DNA from: Anaerolineales bacterium UBA6055
Lineage (GTDB): Bacteria; Chloroflexota; Anaerolineae; Aggregatilineales; Phototrophicaceae
Assembly: GCA_002428985.1 (NCBI GenBank)
Contig: DIYL01000053.1
Coordinates: 109,700-173,699, forward strand
Length of the DNA stretch: 64,000 bases
Reading direction: 5' to 3'
In this document: piece by piece, positions 8,603-17,358 of the stretch
Numbering within the stretch: position 1 is the first letter of the stretch
Layout: the number at the start of each line of letters is the position of its first letter
Notes under the pieces: generated by a model
What the model was told of the DNA's origin: nothing
What the model saw: only the letters and a program-made list of their open reading frames with translations
The model's database searches: none
Program-made: the position numbers and the translations under genes

Positions 8603-9925
8603 GGCGCAATCCCCACCTGTCACCGTTGTATCAATCCGAATCCAGACATCATCAGCCAGTTTCCACCATGGGAGTCCATCTAAACCAACCGCACGACCAA
8701 TGGGTTCAGCACTTTCCCGAAATGCCATCACAGCAATAATCGGAGCATTCGGCGAAGGTTCTGAACGAATATTTGCGCCTGTTTGTCCGGTTGTAAATTT
8801 ACACGGTGCATCCAACGCCATCCCAGCAATTGGGCTCTCGCCACCAATCGGGCGTGGTGTAATCAAGGTATATATATCTAAGCCGACCCGCGATGGTGCA
8901 GGCAATAAGTCAATCGGTAGGCTACTCAATACATTATAGTCATAAACAAGTGGTGTAGCTGGCGCTTCTGTTGGTACTAAAAATCCATCATCATCTAAAC
9001 TCATAAATATCCGGCTAACATACCCTGTATCGATAGTTTGCTCACCGTCAACGGCACTCACAGTCCCTGTACCATCAATAACATGCACAAGCATTCCACT
9101 ATCAGGTTGTGCTTGTAGGAAAACCGTACCGTTTAATGCCAATGTGACCCCATTAATGAATAAAACCGATGGACTTCCATCCATCGCAGTTTGTATCAAG
9201 ACACCACTCTCGGGTACATCGGTGCAACCAGCATCAGCAACCCCTGTTTGTAAATTTACGCCTTGTAGTGGCAAAATCAATTCTTGCGGCTCATCATCAG
9301 GTGATGCAGTCGATAATGCATCGACATCCCCCGCGACTGCACTAATCGTCACCCATCCCAATTCGCCACGATTAGAATAAACTTGAACCCACGCACCATT
9401 TTCGCTGATTCCAACGGCTGTCAAAGTTGTTCCACGCAAAACAGGTTCAATAATTCGTCCTTCAGTCGTTGGTAATGCTCGGATATTTGCCCCCTGAGTA
9501 GACGTAATTTCTATATCCACAGTCTGAATGGTAATACCGTCTGTGCCTTTATTGAATAATACAGTATTTCCGAATGCAACCAGTGTCGCAGGCTTTGGTG
9601 CAATCGCATCTGTCGAGAAAACTTGGAAAAATGCTCGCGCAGTCCCCCAAGTATCAGCTTCATTGCTCGTACTAAACCAATCAACGCTCGTCAATGGGAT
9701 GCTGTTGCCGGGTTCAGTCAGTTGCAAGATTTCTTCTGCGACATCGTTATATACTACAGACACAGTTGGATGCCCATAGCATAATGTATTCGCAGACTGT
9801 GTCGCACAAAATTCATCAATATTTGCCAACGCCTGCTCTTGTAACATCGGGCAAGTCATACTCTGCGCGCTTACCGATATCCCAATGGTCATCAGCGTAA
9901 TCATCCAAATCCAATGTTTTATCAT
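8573..9925 (-). CDS. secreted protein: paralogous Cys domain, two SH3 domains and FecR-like region
   Basis: About 450 residues. The ATG at 9925 is chosen because GGAG sits 7 bp before it; the upstream in-frame GTG at 9955 lies inside a terminator hairpin. Signal peptide followed by a domain starting MTCPML with Cys at CP, FCAT and LCYG, shared with the two upstream genes. Then a bacterial SH3 domain (ANIRALP to GELGWVTI), a FecR-like beta region (VFLQAQP to VSAVDGEQ) and a second SH3 domain near the C-terminus (GANIRSEPSPNAP). SH3_3 domains commonly bind cell-wall or peptide ligands, so a surface role is inferred. Confidence 0.8.
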   Translation of the reverse strand: MIKHWIWMITLMTIGISVSAQSMTCPMLQEQALANIDEFCATQSANTLCYGHPTVSVVYNDVAEEILQLTEPGNSIPLTSVDWFSTSNEADTWGTARAFFQVFSTDAIAPKPATLVAFGNTVLFNKGTDGITIQTVDIEITSTQGANIRALPTTEGRIIEPVLRGTTLTAVGISENGAWVQVYSNRGELGWVTISAVAGDVDALSTASPDDEPQELILPLQGVNLQTGVADAGCTDVPESGVLIQTAMDGSPSVLFINGVTLALNGTVFLQAQPDSGMLVHVIDGTGTVSAVDGEQTIDTGYVSRIFMSLDDDGFLVPTEAPATPLVYDYNVLSSLPIDLLPAPSRVGLDIYTLITPRPIGGESPIAGMALDAPCKFTTGQTGANIRSEPSPNAPIIAVMAFRESAEPIGRAVGLDGLPWWKLADDVWIRIDTTVTGGDCASVERLTYDG

Positions 9926-9942
9926 CGTGTTCTCCATATTCA

Positions 9943-9979
9943 ACAAAAATGCCACTACTCAAAACAGAATAGTGGCATT
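9943..9979 (-). terminator. rho-independent terminator after the 10012-11214 gene
   Basis: Perfect 10-bp stem on the minus strand: AATGCCACTA (9970-9979) pairing with TAGTGGCATT (9948-9957), followed by a run of T (9943-9947). It lies 33 bp after the stop at 10012 and just before the next paralog, so the paralogs may be separately transcribed. Confidence 0.8.
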
Positions 9980-10011
9980 CTATTAGATGTTTTCTGTTAT
10001 GTCAGGACAAA

Positions 10012-11214
10012 TTACTCAGATAGTTGCATCGTAAAATCAATATCAATTACACACGAAACACCCATACCAGACATATCCATGACAAAGTCAGCGGTCATTT
10101 CTGTATCTGATTGAATCGTCATTGTCCAAGTAAGGCTTGCGCCCTCTTCACTATAGGACATCTCAAACACATTAGGTTCAGGATTGGTGTAGACCATACC
10201 GGGTAACGACCCTTCGGCAGTGACAAGCGAAATGAATTGTTCCAAGTCAAATGAATTGCCAAAATCAATTGTTGTCGTTTCGATTGATGGTGCAATCATA
10301 GCGCCCATACCCGGAGGGCATCCAGCAGATGCAGTTATGGACGCTGGTGATGATGTCCATATACCGGATTGTGGAACAATGTTACCGCCAATAACGGCAC
10401 CACCAACAGCTTCTGTAGCTTCGGGACTGGCGTCGCTATCTTCACTTGTGCCATCATCGGCTTCTTCGACAAATTCCATGACATCTGGCAAATCTTCTGT
10501 ATTTTCTTCAGGAATTGGTTCAGGTTCGCTTGGTACACCAATCGCTTGTAAGTTTTCATCAATCGGAACAGTTACCTGAAAACCACCTTCAAATGTCTGT
10601 GATTCACCGTCAGCAGTGACAGTCGCATTGCCCTCAGTTAGCGCAATCGTCATGACATCATCCGGTTGTGCTGTTAATACAGCGGTAGATCCTAAATCAA
10701 TTGTGACATCATTAGCAATGAGTGATACAGTGCCAACACCTTCTGGTGTATTGATGATAATTCCGCTTTGGGCTTCATTACAGCCAGCCGTACCAACACC
10801 GCTACTAAAGTAGAAGGCTTCCATTGCATCGCCAGCATTTTCAATATCAACATCACCGAACAACAAGAAAGTCACGCCCTGTCCCGGTGTCGTATCAGGA
10901 ATATTCGCTTGTACATTCATCAGCGCAACACCCCATATCTGAGAATCTTCAACATATGGGGACAATGTCAAGCGTTCAATTTCAGTCACCTCAACAATAT
11001 CACCCTGACTTTGAAATATAAGGGAATCATCAGCTAGGGTCGCAGTAATATTGATATTGCCATAGCACGCTTCATTACGTCCAATACCCGAACAGACTGC
11101 GTTTGTCGTCGTCAATGCTTCGCCAACAACATCAGGGCACACATCCTGTGCCATGACCATACTCACACTCGTCAATACGCTCAATATCGCCAGAACTAAG
11201 CTCCGCTTTATCAT
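10012..11214 (-). CDS. secreted protein of the three-member paralogous family, with unique C-terminal domain
   Basis: About 400 residues; ATG at 11214 chosen for the GGAG 8 bp upstream, the same arrangement as in the next paralog. Signal peptide ends SMVMAQ. The N-terminal family domain has VCPD, AVCSG, ACYGN, then WGVAL, VTFLLFGDV and AGCNE. A FecR-like beta stretch follows (VLTAQP to TVTADGES). After an acidic linker (about residues 235-275) comes a beta-rich region with a CPPGMGAM motif that I do not recognise. Strong resemblance to the 11283 gene over its first 220 residues points to tandem duplication. Function unknown; extracytoplasmic. Confidence 0.75.
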   Translation of the reverse strand: MIKRSLVLAILSVLTSVSMVMAQDVCPDVVGEALTTTNAVCSGIGRNEACYGNINITATLADDSLIFQSQGDIVEVTEIERLTLSPYVEDSQIWGVALMNVQANIPDTTPGQGVTFLLFGDVDIENAGDAMEAFYFSSGVGTAGCNEAQSGIIINTPEGVGTVSLIANDVTIDLGSTAVLTAQPDDVMTIALTEGNATVTADGESQTFEGGFQVTVPIDENLQAIGVPSEPEPIPEENTEDLPDVMEFVEEADDGTSEDSDASPEATEAVGGAVIGGNIVPQSGIWTSSPASITASAGCPPGMGAMIAPSIETTTIDFGNSFDLEQFISLVTAEGSLPGMVYTNPEPNVFEMSYSEEGASLTWTMTIQSDTEMTADFVMDMSGMGVSCVIDIDFTMQLSE

Positions 11215-11282
11215 GTAATTCTCCATCGCATCAAATAGCGTTATATTGATTGTATTGTAGGGATAATTCGGATGAATGCAAC

Positions 11283-12440
11283 CTATCCTCCACCTTGAGG
11301 GCGACGTGTCGCTTCTTCACGCCGTGGCTCATCAGCTGCAGGTAGCGTTCCATTATTTGCCGATGATGGATCATTATCCTGAGGTGGTGGTTCGGTTACC
11401 TCCGGAGCTTGTCCATCTGGTTGTTCGATCCCTTGTGGTAGTTCCTCATTGTCCTGTTGTGGTTGGTTCTGTGGGTCCAATTGATTATTACGATCACGCA
11501 AGTTACCAACCCGATCGCGAACACGCTGTTCATTTAAGTTAGCGCCCATACCTTGTAGTCTTTCACGAGCCATATCAGGGTCAAAGTCTGCTAACCGTTG
11601 GTCGATCTGTTCCTGATTCAATGACCGTTGTGGTTCAAACTGACGCTCTAGGTTACGAATCGGCAACCGATCATGACGGTTTTCTTGATATGGACGGGGA
11701 GCACCTGGTCTACCCGTAACATTGAAGTTGCGGTCGGCGGGCAGACGCACCCATGATCCAGCAGGAATAGGTTGAACATCGCCAAACGATTCAATCGTCC
11801 CTTCTCCTTCGATCACACTAATTGTTATTTCAAATTCATCTTCAGAGTCTTCAACAGGACCGGCTTGCAAAAATGCCGTTGAACCGAGTGACATGTTGGC
11901 CCCATTTACATTCAACAAGATTTCTTCAACACCATCCGGTGTTTGTATCATCAGACCACTTTCAGGGGCTTCTTCACAGCCAGCATCACCAATTCCACTC
12001 TGGAAATAAAAAGCTTGCATCGGTGTAAATTCAGACTCATCATCGACTGCATTTTCAATCACAACATCACCAAACAACAAAAAGGTCACGTTTTGTCCGG
12101 GCAATGTATCGGGGACATTTGCCTGTAATTTCATCAGAGCAACGCCCCATGTTTCAGTCGTTTTGTCTAGGGGTGCGAGTGTCATTGTATCAATTGCATT
12201 CAGATCAATCGTATCACCGGGGGTTTCAAACGAACCGATTTCTGTATCAGCTTGGGCTTCCAAGTCAATCGACACATTACCATAACATGCTTGGTTACGT
12301 CCTGTTTCGGCACAAGTCGCATCTACTGAATCAAGTGCTGTTTGCACCAACGCTGGGCAATCTGTAGATTGCGCAACAACTGCAATCGACAGTAATCCGG
12401 TACATAGTGTTATCCAAGTTAAGCGTAGACGTTTCTTCAT
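11283..12440 (-). CDS. secreted protein of the three-member paralogous family, disordered Pro/Gln-rich tail
   Basis: 385 residues with signal peptide (SIAVVAQS). The family domain repeats the motifs DCPAL, ATCAE, ACYGN, WGVAL, VTFLLFGDV and AGCEE, followed by the FecR-like beta stretch (AFLQAGP to IPAGSW). From about residue 240 the protein turns into a low-complexity, charged, Pro/Gln/Asn-rich tail (repeats of NRHDRL, RDRNNQ, PQNQPQQ), presumably disordered. The first gene of the tandem set. An inverted repeat flanks its promoter region. No function can be assigned. Confidence 0.75.
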   Translation of the reverse strand: MKKRLRLTWITLCTGLLSIAVVAQSTDCPALVQTALDSVDATCAETGRNQACYGNVSIDLEAQADTEIGSFETPGDTIDLNAIDTMTLAPLDKTTETWGVALMKLQANVPDTLPGQNVTFLLFGDVVIENAVDDESEFTPMQAFYFQSGIGDAGCEEAPESGLMIQTPDGVEEILLNVNGANMSLGSTAFLQAGPVEDSEDEFEITISVIEGEGTIESFGDVQPIPAGSWVRLPADRNFNVTGRPGAPRPYQENRHDRLPIRNLERQFEPQRSLNQEQIDQRLADFDPDMARERLQGMGANLNEQRVRDRVGNLRDRNNQLDPQNQPQQDNEELPQGIEQPDGQAPEVTEPPPQDNDPSSANNGTLPAADEPRREEATRRPQGGG

Positions 12441-12443
12441 AGA

Positions 12444-12492
12444 GCACTTCCCATCATATATGTCTATATTTCCATAATACGATAGGAAGTGC
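12444..12492 (-). promoter_or_regulatory. inverted repeat around the promoter of the 11283-12440 gene
   Basis: GCACTTCC (12444-12451) and GGAAGTGC (12485-12492) form an 8-bp inverted repeat 33 bp apart. Between them the minus strand has TATTAT as a possible -10. It could be a regulator site pair; no known consensus was matched. Confidence 0.3.
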
Positions 12493-12546
12493 GTCTAACT
12501 GTAAGCAATCTGTAAATTATCCATTTACATTGACAATTCTTTACGA

Positions 12547-13107
12547 TCATATTTGCTTATAATGCACAATTATATTACCCGACGAAAAATGACGACAATC
12601 TAATAATTGGAGAGGGTGTCGTTTTACATCATTCAGAAATGATTTACCTCTACCTATAATAATCGGTGTGATAACAAGTATATATTCATCTAAAAGGTTT
12701 GCATTAATCAAGACTTTAGCTATCTCACCACTACCAAACATTGCAATATCTCTGCCTTTGTTCTGCTTTAAATTTTTCGCAGTCATTACAATATCGTCAG
12801 TAGCAATTGTTGAATTTTCCCATGTAACTTCATTTAATGTTCTAGAGAATACAATCTTATCCAAATCTCGTAGTTCGGTCGCCAGTCTTTGTCTATGAGC
12901 ATCAACATTGGGATCTTCCAGAACTGGTCGCCATACCCGCTCAAACATCTTGTAAGTATACCGTCCCATCAGTAGCGTATCAGGATTCATCATTTCATGA
13001 GCAGCAATATCAACTTCCTGATCATGAATAAACCAGTCAATTTCCCGATTTTCAGTTGTATAGTATCCATCTAAAGTAATTCGATTCATCATCACAATTT
13101 TTCTCAT
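12547..13107 (-). CDS. dihydrofolate reductase-like (RibD C-terminal domain) protein
   Basis: About 186 residues; ATG at 13107 chosen because GGAG lies 6 bp upstream, while the earlier in-frame ATG at 13137 has no ribosome site. N-terminal strand MRKIVMMNRITLDGYY is typical of the RibD_C/YwjB-YyaP family, followed by DTLLMGRYTYKMF, IVFSRTL and DIAMFGSGEIAKVLI with the nucleotide-binding glycine stretch. These proteins bind NADPH with a DHFR fold; most members have no known substrate. Lies 72 bp after the AraC-type regulator on the same strand and may be its target. Confidence 0.85.
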   Translation of the reverse strand: MRKIVMMNRITLDGYYTTENREIDWFIHDQEVDIAAHEMMNPDTLLMGRYTYKMFERVWRPVLEDPNVDAHRQRLATELRDLDKIVFSRTLNEVTWENSTIATDDIVMTAKNLKQNKGRDIAMFGSGEIAKVLINANLLDEYILVITPIIIGRGKSFLNDVKRHPLQLLDCRHFSSGNIIVHYKQI

Positions 13108-13179
13108 TTGTCGCTCCAACTTGATTTCTATCCACACATACTATAGTTGCGTCTGAATCAAAAAAATTGGAAAAAACCG

Positions 13180-14010
13180 TCATATTGTCTGATATGAGAA
13201 TACTTTTTGTTCAGGATGCGAGATGTCTAGTCTTTGGCTTAATTGCTTAGGAGATAAATCTGCAAATGCTCTTACATCGCGAATAAAGTGTGATTGGTCA
13301 TAATAATTCAAATAATGAGCAATGTCGGTCAGTGAGTCGAATCGGCTACTATTTATTAATCGAATCGCTGTATTAAAACGCTTGACCCGAATATAAAATT
13401 TAGGGGTCACACCAACAGCTTGTTTGAATCGACGTTCAAATTGACGTTCCGAAACATTTAACTTGTCAATCAAACTACCAATACGTTCTTGATTTTTATT
13501 ACGAGAAATAAGATATAAACTCTCCTTTACTAAATCATCAGATAATCTTTTAGAAGTCAGTTGAGAAGTCATAAACTGATTTAATAGTTGCACACACTGT
13601 TCAGCAGAGGCGACATCTAGCAGACACGCATTGAGGTCGCCAGCTGAAAACTCACTTAAATCAACTGTACGATTAGTCAGCAAAGAGGCATTTATTCCTA
13701 TCAACGTATACAACGCGTCCGGTTTCATCACAAACTGTATCGTCGTAAATTCCCCGGTATAATAAGTCATTTTTCCGGGATTTGTTATTTGACCATATAT
13801 GTATAAAGTTGATATATTTTTTGTTTGTCCTAAACGCGTAGAAATTTTCTGTAATGGTGACTTACCGTTTAGATGTTGGAAGACAATCCCTGGCAAACCA
13901 TTAAGATAGACATTTATTGTAGACATCTGATCACTGTTGTGTTCAATGATACGAATGCACTCTACATAAGATTGTAGTTGAATGGGTACAGGTACAAGGT
14001 TGATGAGCAT
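13180..14010 (-). CDS. AraC-family transcriptional regulator
   Basis: 276 residues. The N-terminal part resembles an AraC-type sensing domain (MLINLVPVPIQLQSYVECI...). The C-terminal 100 residues contain two helix-turn-helix motifs: NVSERQFERRFKQAVGVTPK and DIAHYLNYYDQSHFIRD followed by the family-typical LSPKQ. It resembles the DUF6597-domain AraC regulators. It is followed by the RibD-like reductase gene. No ribosome site is evident before the ATG, and the effector is unknown. Confidence 0.88.
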   Translation of the reverse strand: MLINLVPVPIQLQSYVECIRIIEHNSDQMSTINVYLNGLPGIVFQHLNGKSPLQKISTRLGQTKNISTLYIYGQITNPGKMTYYTGEFTTIQFVMKPDALYTLIGINASLLTNRTVDLSEFSAGDLNACLLDVASAEQCVQLLNQFMTSQLTSKRLSDDLVKESLYLISRNKNQERIGSLIDKLNVSERQFERRFKQAVGVTPKFYIRVKRFNTAIRLINSSRFDSLTDIAHYLNYYDQSHFIRDVRAFADLSPKQLSQRLDISHPEQKVFSYQTI

Positions 14011-14073
14011 GAGTCGTACTTAGTTTAGTGGACACCGCTTTTAGTATACATCAACCTTGATCTTATAGGTGTA

Positions 14074-14478
14074 TTAACTTACTTCGTACAATTCTAGCAA
14101 AACACCACCCGTGCTTTTTGGATGTACAAACGCGTATCGTTTCCCATCACGTTCACGCGGGGTCTCATTAATCATGTCATAGCCTTTGTCTGTCAGTTCT
14201 TGCATTTTTGCTTCGATGTCAGACACTTCAACACAAATATGGTGCATCCCCTGTCCACGTTTTGCGAGATACTTCGCTATGCCACTATCTTCGGTTGTTG
14301 GTTGAACTAATTCAATGTGAGCGTCGCCAAGGTGTAAAAATGCAATTTTGACTTCTTCCGAAGGCACATCTTCAATTTCGCCACCCAAATCCAATCCAAG
14401 TCCATCGCGCCAAAATGCTAACGATTTTTCAACATCTTCGACAACAACTGCAAGGTGATTAATTTTAATATCTGACAT
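14074..14478 (-). CDS. mce: methylmalonyl-CoA epimerase (VOC family)
   Basis: 134 residues, the usual length. Two vicinal-oxygen-chelate modules carry the metal ligands and catalytic Glu expected for the family: His in INHLAVVV, Glu in IELVQP, His in GMHHICVEV and Glu in LLELYE. It interconverts the (S) and (R) forms of methylmalonyl-CoA between propionyl-CoA carboxylase and methylmalonyl-CoA mutase. GGAG precedes the ATG. Divergent from the acyl-CoA dehydrogenase gene. The carboxylase lies at 19.7-23.3 kb. Confidence 0.93.
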   Translation of the reverse strand: MSDIKINHLAVVVEDVEKSLAFWRDGLGLDLGGEIEDVPSEEVKIAFLHLGDAHIELVQPTTEDSGIAKYLAKRGQGMHHICVEVSDIEAKMQELTDKGYDMINETPRERDGKRYAFVHPKSTGGVLLELYEVS

Positions 14479-14587
14479 TCGTCATTCTCTCCAAACTGAT
14501 TTGATAAACTCTTATCCATCAATGTTATAATACCCTTCAAACGATACAATATGATAGAAATAATATTTGTTATGGAGGAATATCCTA

Positions 14588-15778
14588 ATGGTAATGACAG
14601 ACCAATCTCGTCCCCTGACACTCACAATGACAGATGAACACGACATGCTGGTACAAGCTGTCCGCGACTTCGCCCAGCGCGAGATCGTCCCGATTGCAGA
14701 AGAATTTGACGAATCCGGCGACTTTCCAGTAGATACAGTTCATAAAATGGGTGAAATGGGACTAATGGGAATTGAAGTTCCGGAAGAATATGGTGGAGCA
14801 GGGATGGATACTCTCGCCTATGCTCTGACAATGGTAGAAATCGCAAAAGCAGATGCGAGCCATAGTACAATTTTAAGTGTAAATAATTCCCTTTATTGCA
14901 ATGGTATCCTTATTTTCGGCACAGAAGAACAAAAACAAGAGTGGGTCACCCCAATCGCGTCCGGTGAACAAGTTGGTGCATATAGCCTCACAGAGCCGAT
15001 GTCTGGTAGCGATGCAGGTACAATGGCAAGTCGTGCAGTCCTCAACGAGGCAGGTACACATTACATCATTAACGGACGCAAAAGTTGGGTTACCAGTGGT
15101 CCTGTCGCAGACCGTATTGTGTTGTTTACGATGACTGATGCTGACGAAGGTCATAAAGGCATCACTGCGTTTTTGATCGAAACCGACAAACCCGGATTTA
15201 TTCGCGGTAAAAAAGAACCGAAGCTCGGTATCCGTGCCAGTGCAACCAGTGAAATTATCTTCGAAAATTATGAATGTCCGGTTGAAAACATTCTGGGGCA
15301 AGTTGGTCAAGGTTTTAAAATTGCAATGACAGTATTGGATGCCGGACGTATTGGTATCGCAGCCCAAGCACTCGGTATCGCTGAGGCAGCTTACGAAGCA
15401 TCGTTAAATTATGCGCGTGAACGGGAAGCGTTCGGCGGGCCAATCGGCAAATTCCAAATGATCCAACAAAAAATCGCGGATATGAAAACCCGCATCGAAG
15501 CCAGCCGTGGCTTATTATATATGGCGATCCAAGCCAAAGAAAACACAATGGCAGATAAGGGACGCTACACTACAGAAGCCAGTATGGCAAAATTGTTCTG
15601 TAGCGAAACAGCCGCCTTTGTCACGGATGAAGCTGTACAGATTCATGGCGGGATGGGTTACAGCAAGGAGATGCCTGTTGAACGTTACTATCGTGATGCA
15701 CGGATTACCCGCATTTACGAAGGTACAAGCGAAATCCAACGGATGGTAATCGCTCGTAATGAATTGGGGATTCGATAA
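14588..15778 (+). CDS. acyl-CoA dehydrogenase (short/branched-chain type)
   Basis: 396 residues. ATG at 14588 is chosen because GGAGGA (14574-14579) lies 8 bp before it. Standard ACAD layout: N-terminal helices (PEEYGGAGMD), the FAD/substrate loop YSLTEPMSGSDAG, the C-terminal signature AREREAFGGPIGKFQ, and QIHGGMGY. The catalytic base is the Glu in YEGTSEIQR, the position used by short-chain and butyryl-CoA dehydrogenases. It oxidises an acyl-CoA to the 2-enoyl-CoA, passing electrons to ETF. Its stop overlaps the next ATG (TAATG), so it is co-translated with the MDR oxidoreductase. Confidence 0.92.
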   Translation: MVMTDQSRPLTLTMTDEHDMLVQAVRDFAQREIVPIAEEFDESGDFPVDTVHKMGEMGLMGIEVPEEYGGAGMDTLAYALTMVEIAKADASHSTILSVNNSLYCNGILIFGTEEQKQEWVTPIASGEQVGAYSLTEPMSGSDAGTMASRAVLNEAGTHYIINGRKSWVTSGPVADRIVLFTMTDADEGHKGITAFLIETDKPGFIRGKKEPKLGIRASATSEIIFENYECPVENILGQVGQGFKIAMTVLDAGRIGIAAQALGIAEAAYEASLNYAREREAFGGPIGKFQMIQQKIADMKTRIEASRGLLYMAIQAKENTMADKGRYTTEASMAKLFCSETAAFVTDEAVQIHGGMGYSKEMPVERYYRDARITRIYEGTSEIQRMVIARNELGIR

Positions 15779-16809
15779 TGCGTGGCGCAGTCTTAACAGC
15801 ACATGGTGGTCCCGAAGTTATCGATGTTATCGACAATTTACCTATCCCCGAGCCAGCTTATGGCGAGGTCCGCATTGCGATTAAAGCGGCTGCCCTCAAT
15901 CGACTCGACTTGTTTGTGCGAGCAGGTTGGAAAGGCTTAAACCTTGATTTTCCACATGTTGTTTGTGCCGATGGTGCCGGTGTTGTGGATGCAGTAGGCG
16001 ACGGTGTAACAGAATATACAGTTGGCGATAGTGTAAGCATTGACCCAACCTATGTCAAACCTGATGATCCAGCCCTCCATACAGGACTCGAAAATCAATC
16101 ACGGATCGCTATTCTAGGAGAGCATCACCCCGGTAACGCCACAGAATATGTTGTCTTGCCTCAACGTCAACTGATGAAAATGCCGGATGGGTTCAATTAC
16201 GGCGAGGCTGCAGCAGTTGGATTAGTCGGTGTGACAGCTTGGCATTCACTCATTACACGTGGGAATTTGCTCCCCGGAGAGAGTGTGTTGATTGTCGGCG
16301 CAGGTGGTGGCGTCAATAGCATCAGCATTCAAATCGCAAAACTTGCAGGTGCCAAAGTTTATGTCGTCGGAAGTAATGCCGAAAAATGTCAAGAAGCCGA
16401 ATCGCTGGGTGCAGACATCACGATTAATCGTGAAGAAAACCCAGATTGGTCACGTATCATCTATAAAATGACCAATAAACGTGGTGTTGATGTCATCGTT
16501 GATAATGTCGGTTCAGCCACACTCAATAGAAGTATTCGTGCTTGTCGAATTGGTGGGCGTATCTTAATTGTTGGCGGAACCAGTGGATTCCAAGTTGATT
16601 TGAATGTCGCGCAAATTTTCTCGCGTCAAATTGCACTCATTGGTAGCACGATGGGACCACATCGCGATTATATGGCGTTCATGAACCAAGTATTTTCGGG
16701 CAACATCAAACCAGTAATCGGCGCGAGATTCCCGTTAGAAGACATGGTAGAAGCACAAAATACACTCGAAGAAAATCGGGTCTTCGGCAAAGTCGTCGTC
16801 GAAGTATAA
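15778..16809 (+). CDS. zinc-type alcohol dehydrogenase/quinone oxidoreductase (MDR superfamily)
   Basis: 343 residues. N-terminal GroES-like domain (EVRIAIKAAALNRLDLFVR, VVCADGAGVVDAVG), then a Rossmann fold with the nucleotide-binding VGAGGGVNS and the family-typical GVTAWHSL before it. The zinc-binding Cys pattern of true alcohol dehydrogenases is not obvious, so a quinone or enoyl reductase activity is as likely. The start shares the A of the preceding stop (TAATG). A perfect palindrome at 16821 ends the two-gene operon. Confidence 0.88.
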   Translation: MRGAVLTAHGGPEVIDVIDNLPIPEPAYGEVRIAIKAAALNRLDLFVRAGWKGLNLDFPHVVCADGAGVVDAVGDGVTEYTVGDSVSIDPTYVKPDDPALHTGLENQSRIAILGEHHPGNATEYVVLPQRQLMKMPDGFNYGEAAAVGLVGVTAWHSLITRGNLLPGESVLIVGAGGGVNSISIQIAKLAGAKVYVVGSNAEKCQEAESLGADITINREENPDWSRIIYKMTNKRGVDVIVDNVGSATLNRSIRACRIGGRILIVGGTSGFQVDLNVAQIFSRQIALIGSTMGPHRDYMAFMNQVFSGNIKPVIGARFPLEDMVEAQNTLEENRVFGKVVVEV

Positions 16810-16820
16810 GCAGATTTGTA

Positions 16821-16840
16821 GGGCATGATATATCATGCCC
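16821..16840 (+). terminator. palindromic terminator-like hairpin
   Basis: GGGCATGATA/TATCATGCCC is a perfect 20-bp palindrome 12 bp after the stop at 16809. Only a short T-rich stretch (ATTTC) follows. Confidence 0.6.
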
Positions 16841-16870
16841 ATTTCATCCAATTATAGTTAGGATGCAGGT

Positions 16871-17344
16871 ATGGCGTTTACGGGTTCGTCACTATACGAG
16901 GTAGCTGATAATCTAGGGGCATCACATATCAAAACAGTCGTCAAACAACCCGGCGTGATTAGCGTGTTACGTATCACCGCATACTATCCTGAACGTCGCA
17001 CACGTCACTCGGTTGCGACTTTGGCTGAACGCCATCAAAATCGGCGAGATATGGAAATTGTTTACGAAGGATTTTATGGTCATAAACCAGTCAAATTAAC
17101 TGTCGCAAAAGAAGCCTATGACAACCTCCTAAATGTGTTGTTGCAAAACAAATTCACCAAACTAGATGACCAACCCGACATCTCCTACAAAGACCATAGC
17201 TTGTGGCTAATCCAGCAGGCATACGGAACATATCTCAAGAATTTGATTCTATCACCAGATGTACCTGTTCTGCCCTACTCAGCAATTGCAAATGCTATTG
17301 ACGATTACTTACCTGAAGCAATCCGCGAAATACCATTGACCTAA
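16871..17344 (+). CDS. hypothetical protein
   Basis: 157 residues, soluble, no signal peptide or membrane segment. AGGATGCAGGT lies just before the ATG. I recognise no domain. The N-terminal half is strand-rich and basic (VLRITAYYPERRTRH), the C-terminal half helical (AKEAYDNLLNVLLQNKFTKL). It sits 14 bp before the CYTH gene and is probably co-transcribed with it. Confidence 0.6.
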   Translation: MAFTGSSLYEVADNLGASHIKTVVKQPGVISVLRITAYYPERRTRHSVATLAERHQNRRDMEIVYEGFYGHKPVKLTVAKEAYDNLLNVLLQNKFTKLDDQPDISYKDHSLWLIQQAYGTYLKNLILSPDVPVLPYSAIANAIDDYLPEAIREIPLT

Positions 17345-17358
17345 GGAACGACCCAATA

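Noticed and set aside
14873..15367. 164-codon antisense frame within acyl-CoA dehydrogenase
   Set aside because: Cys/His/Thr-rich shadow composition, lying wholly inside a well-supported gene.
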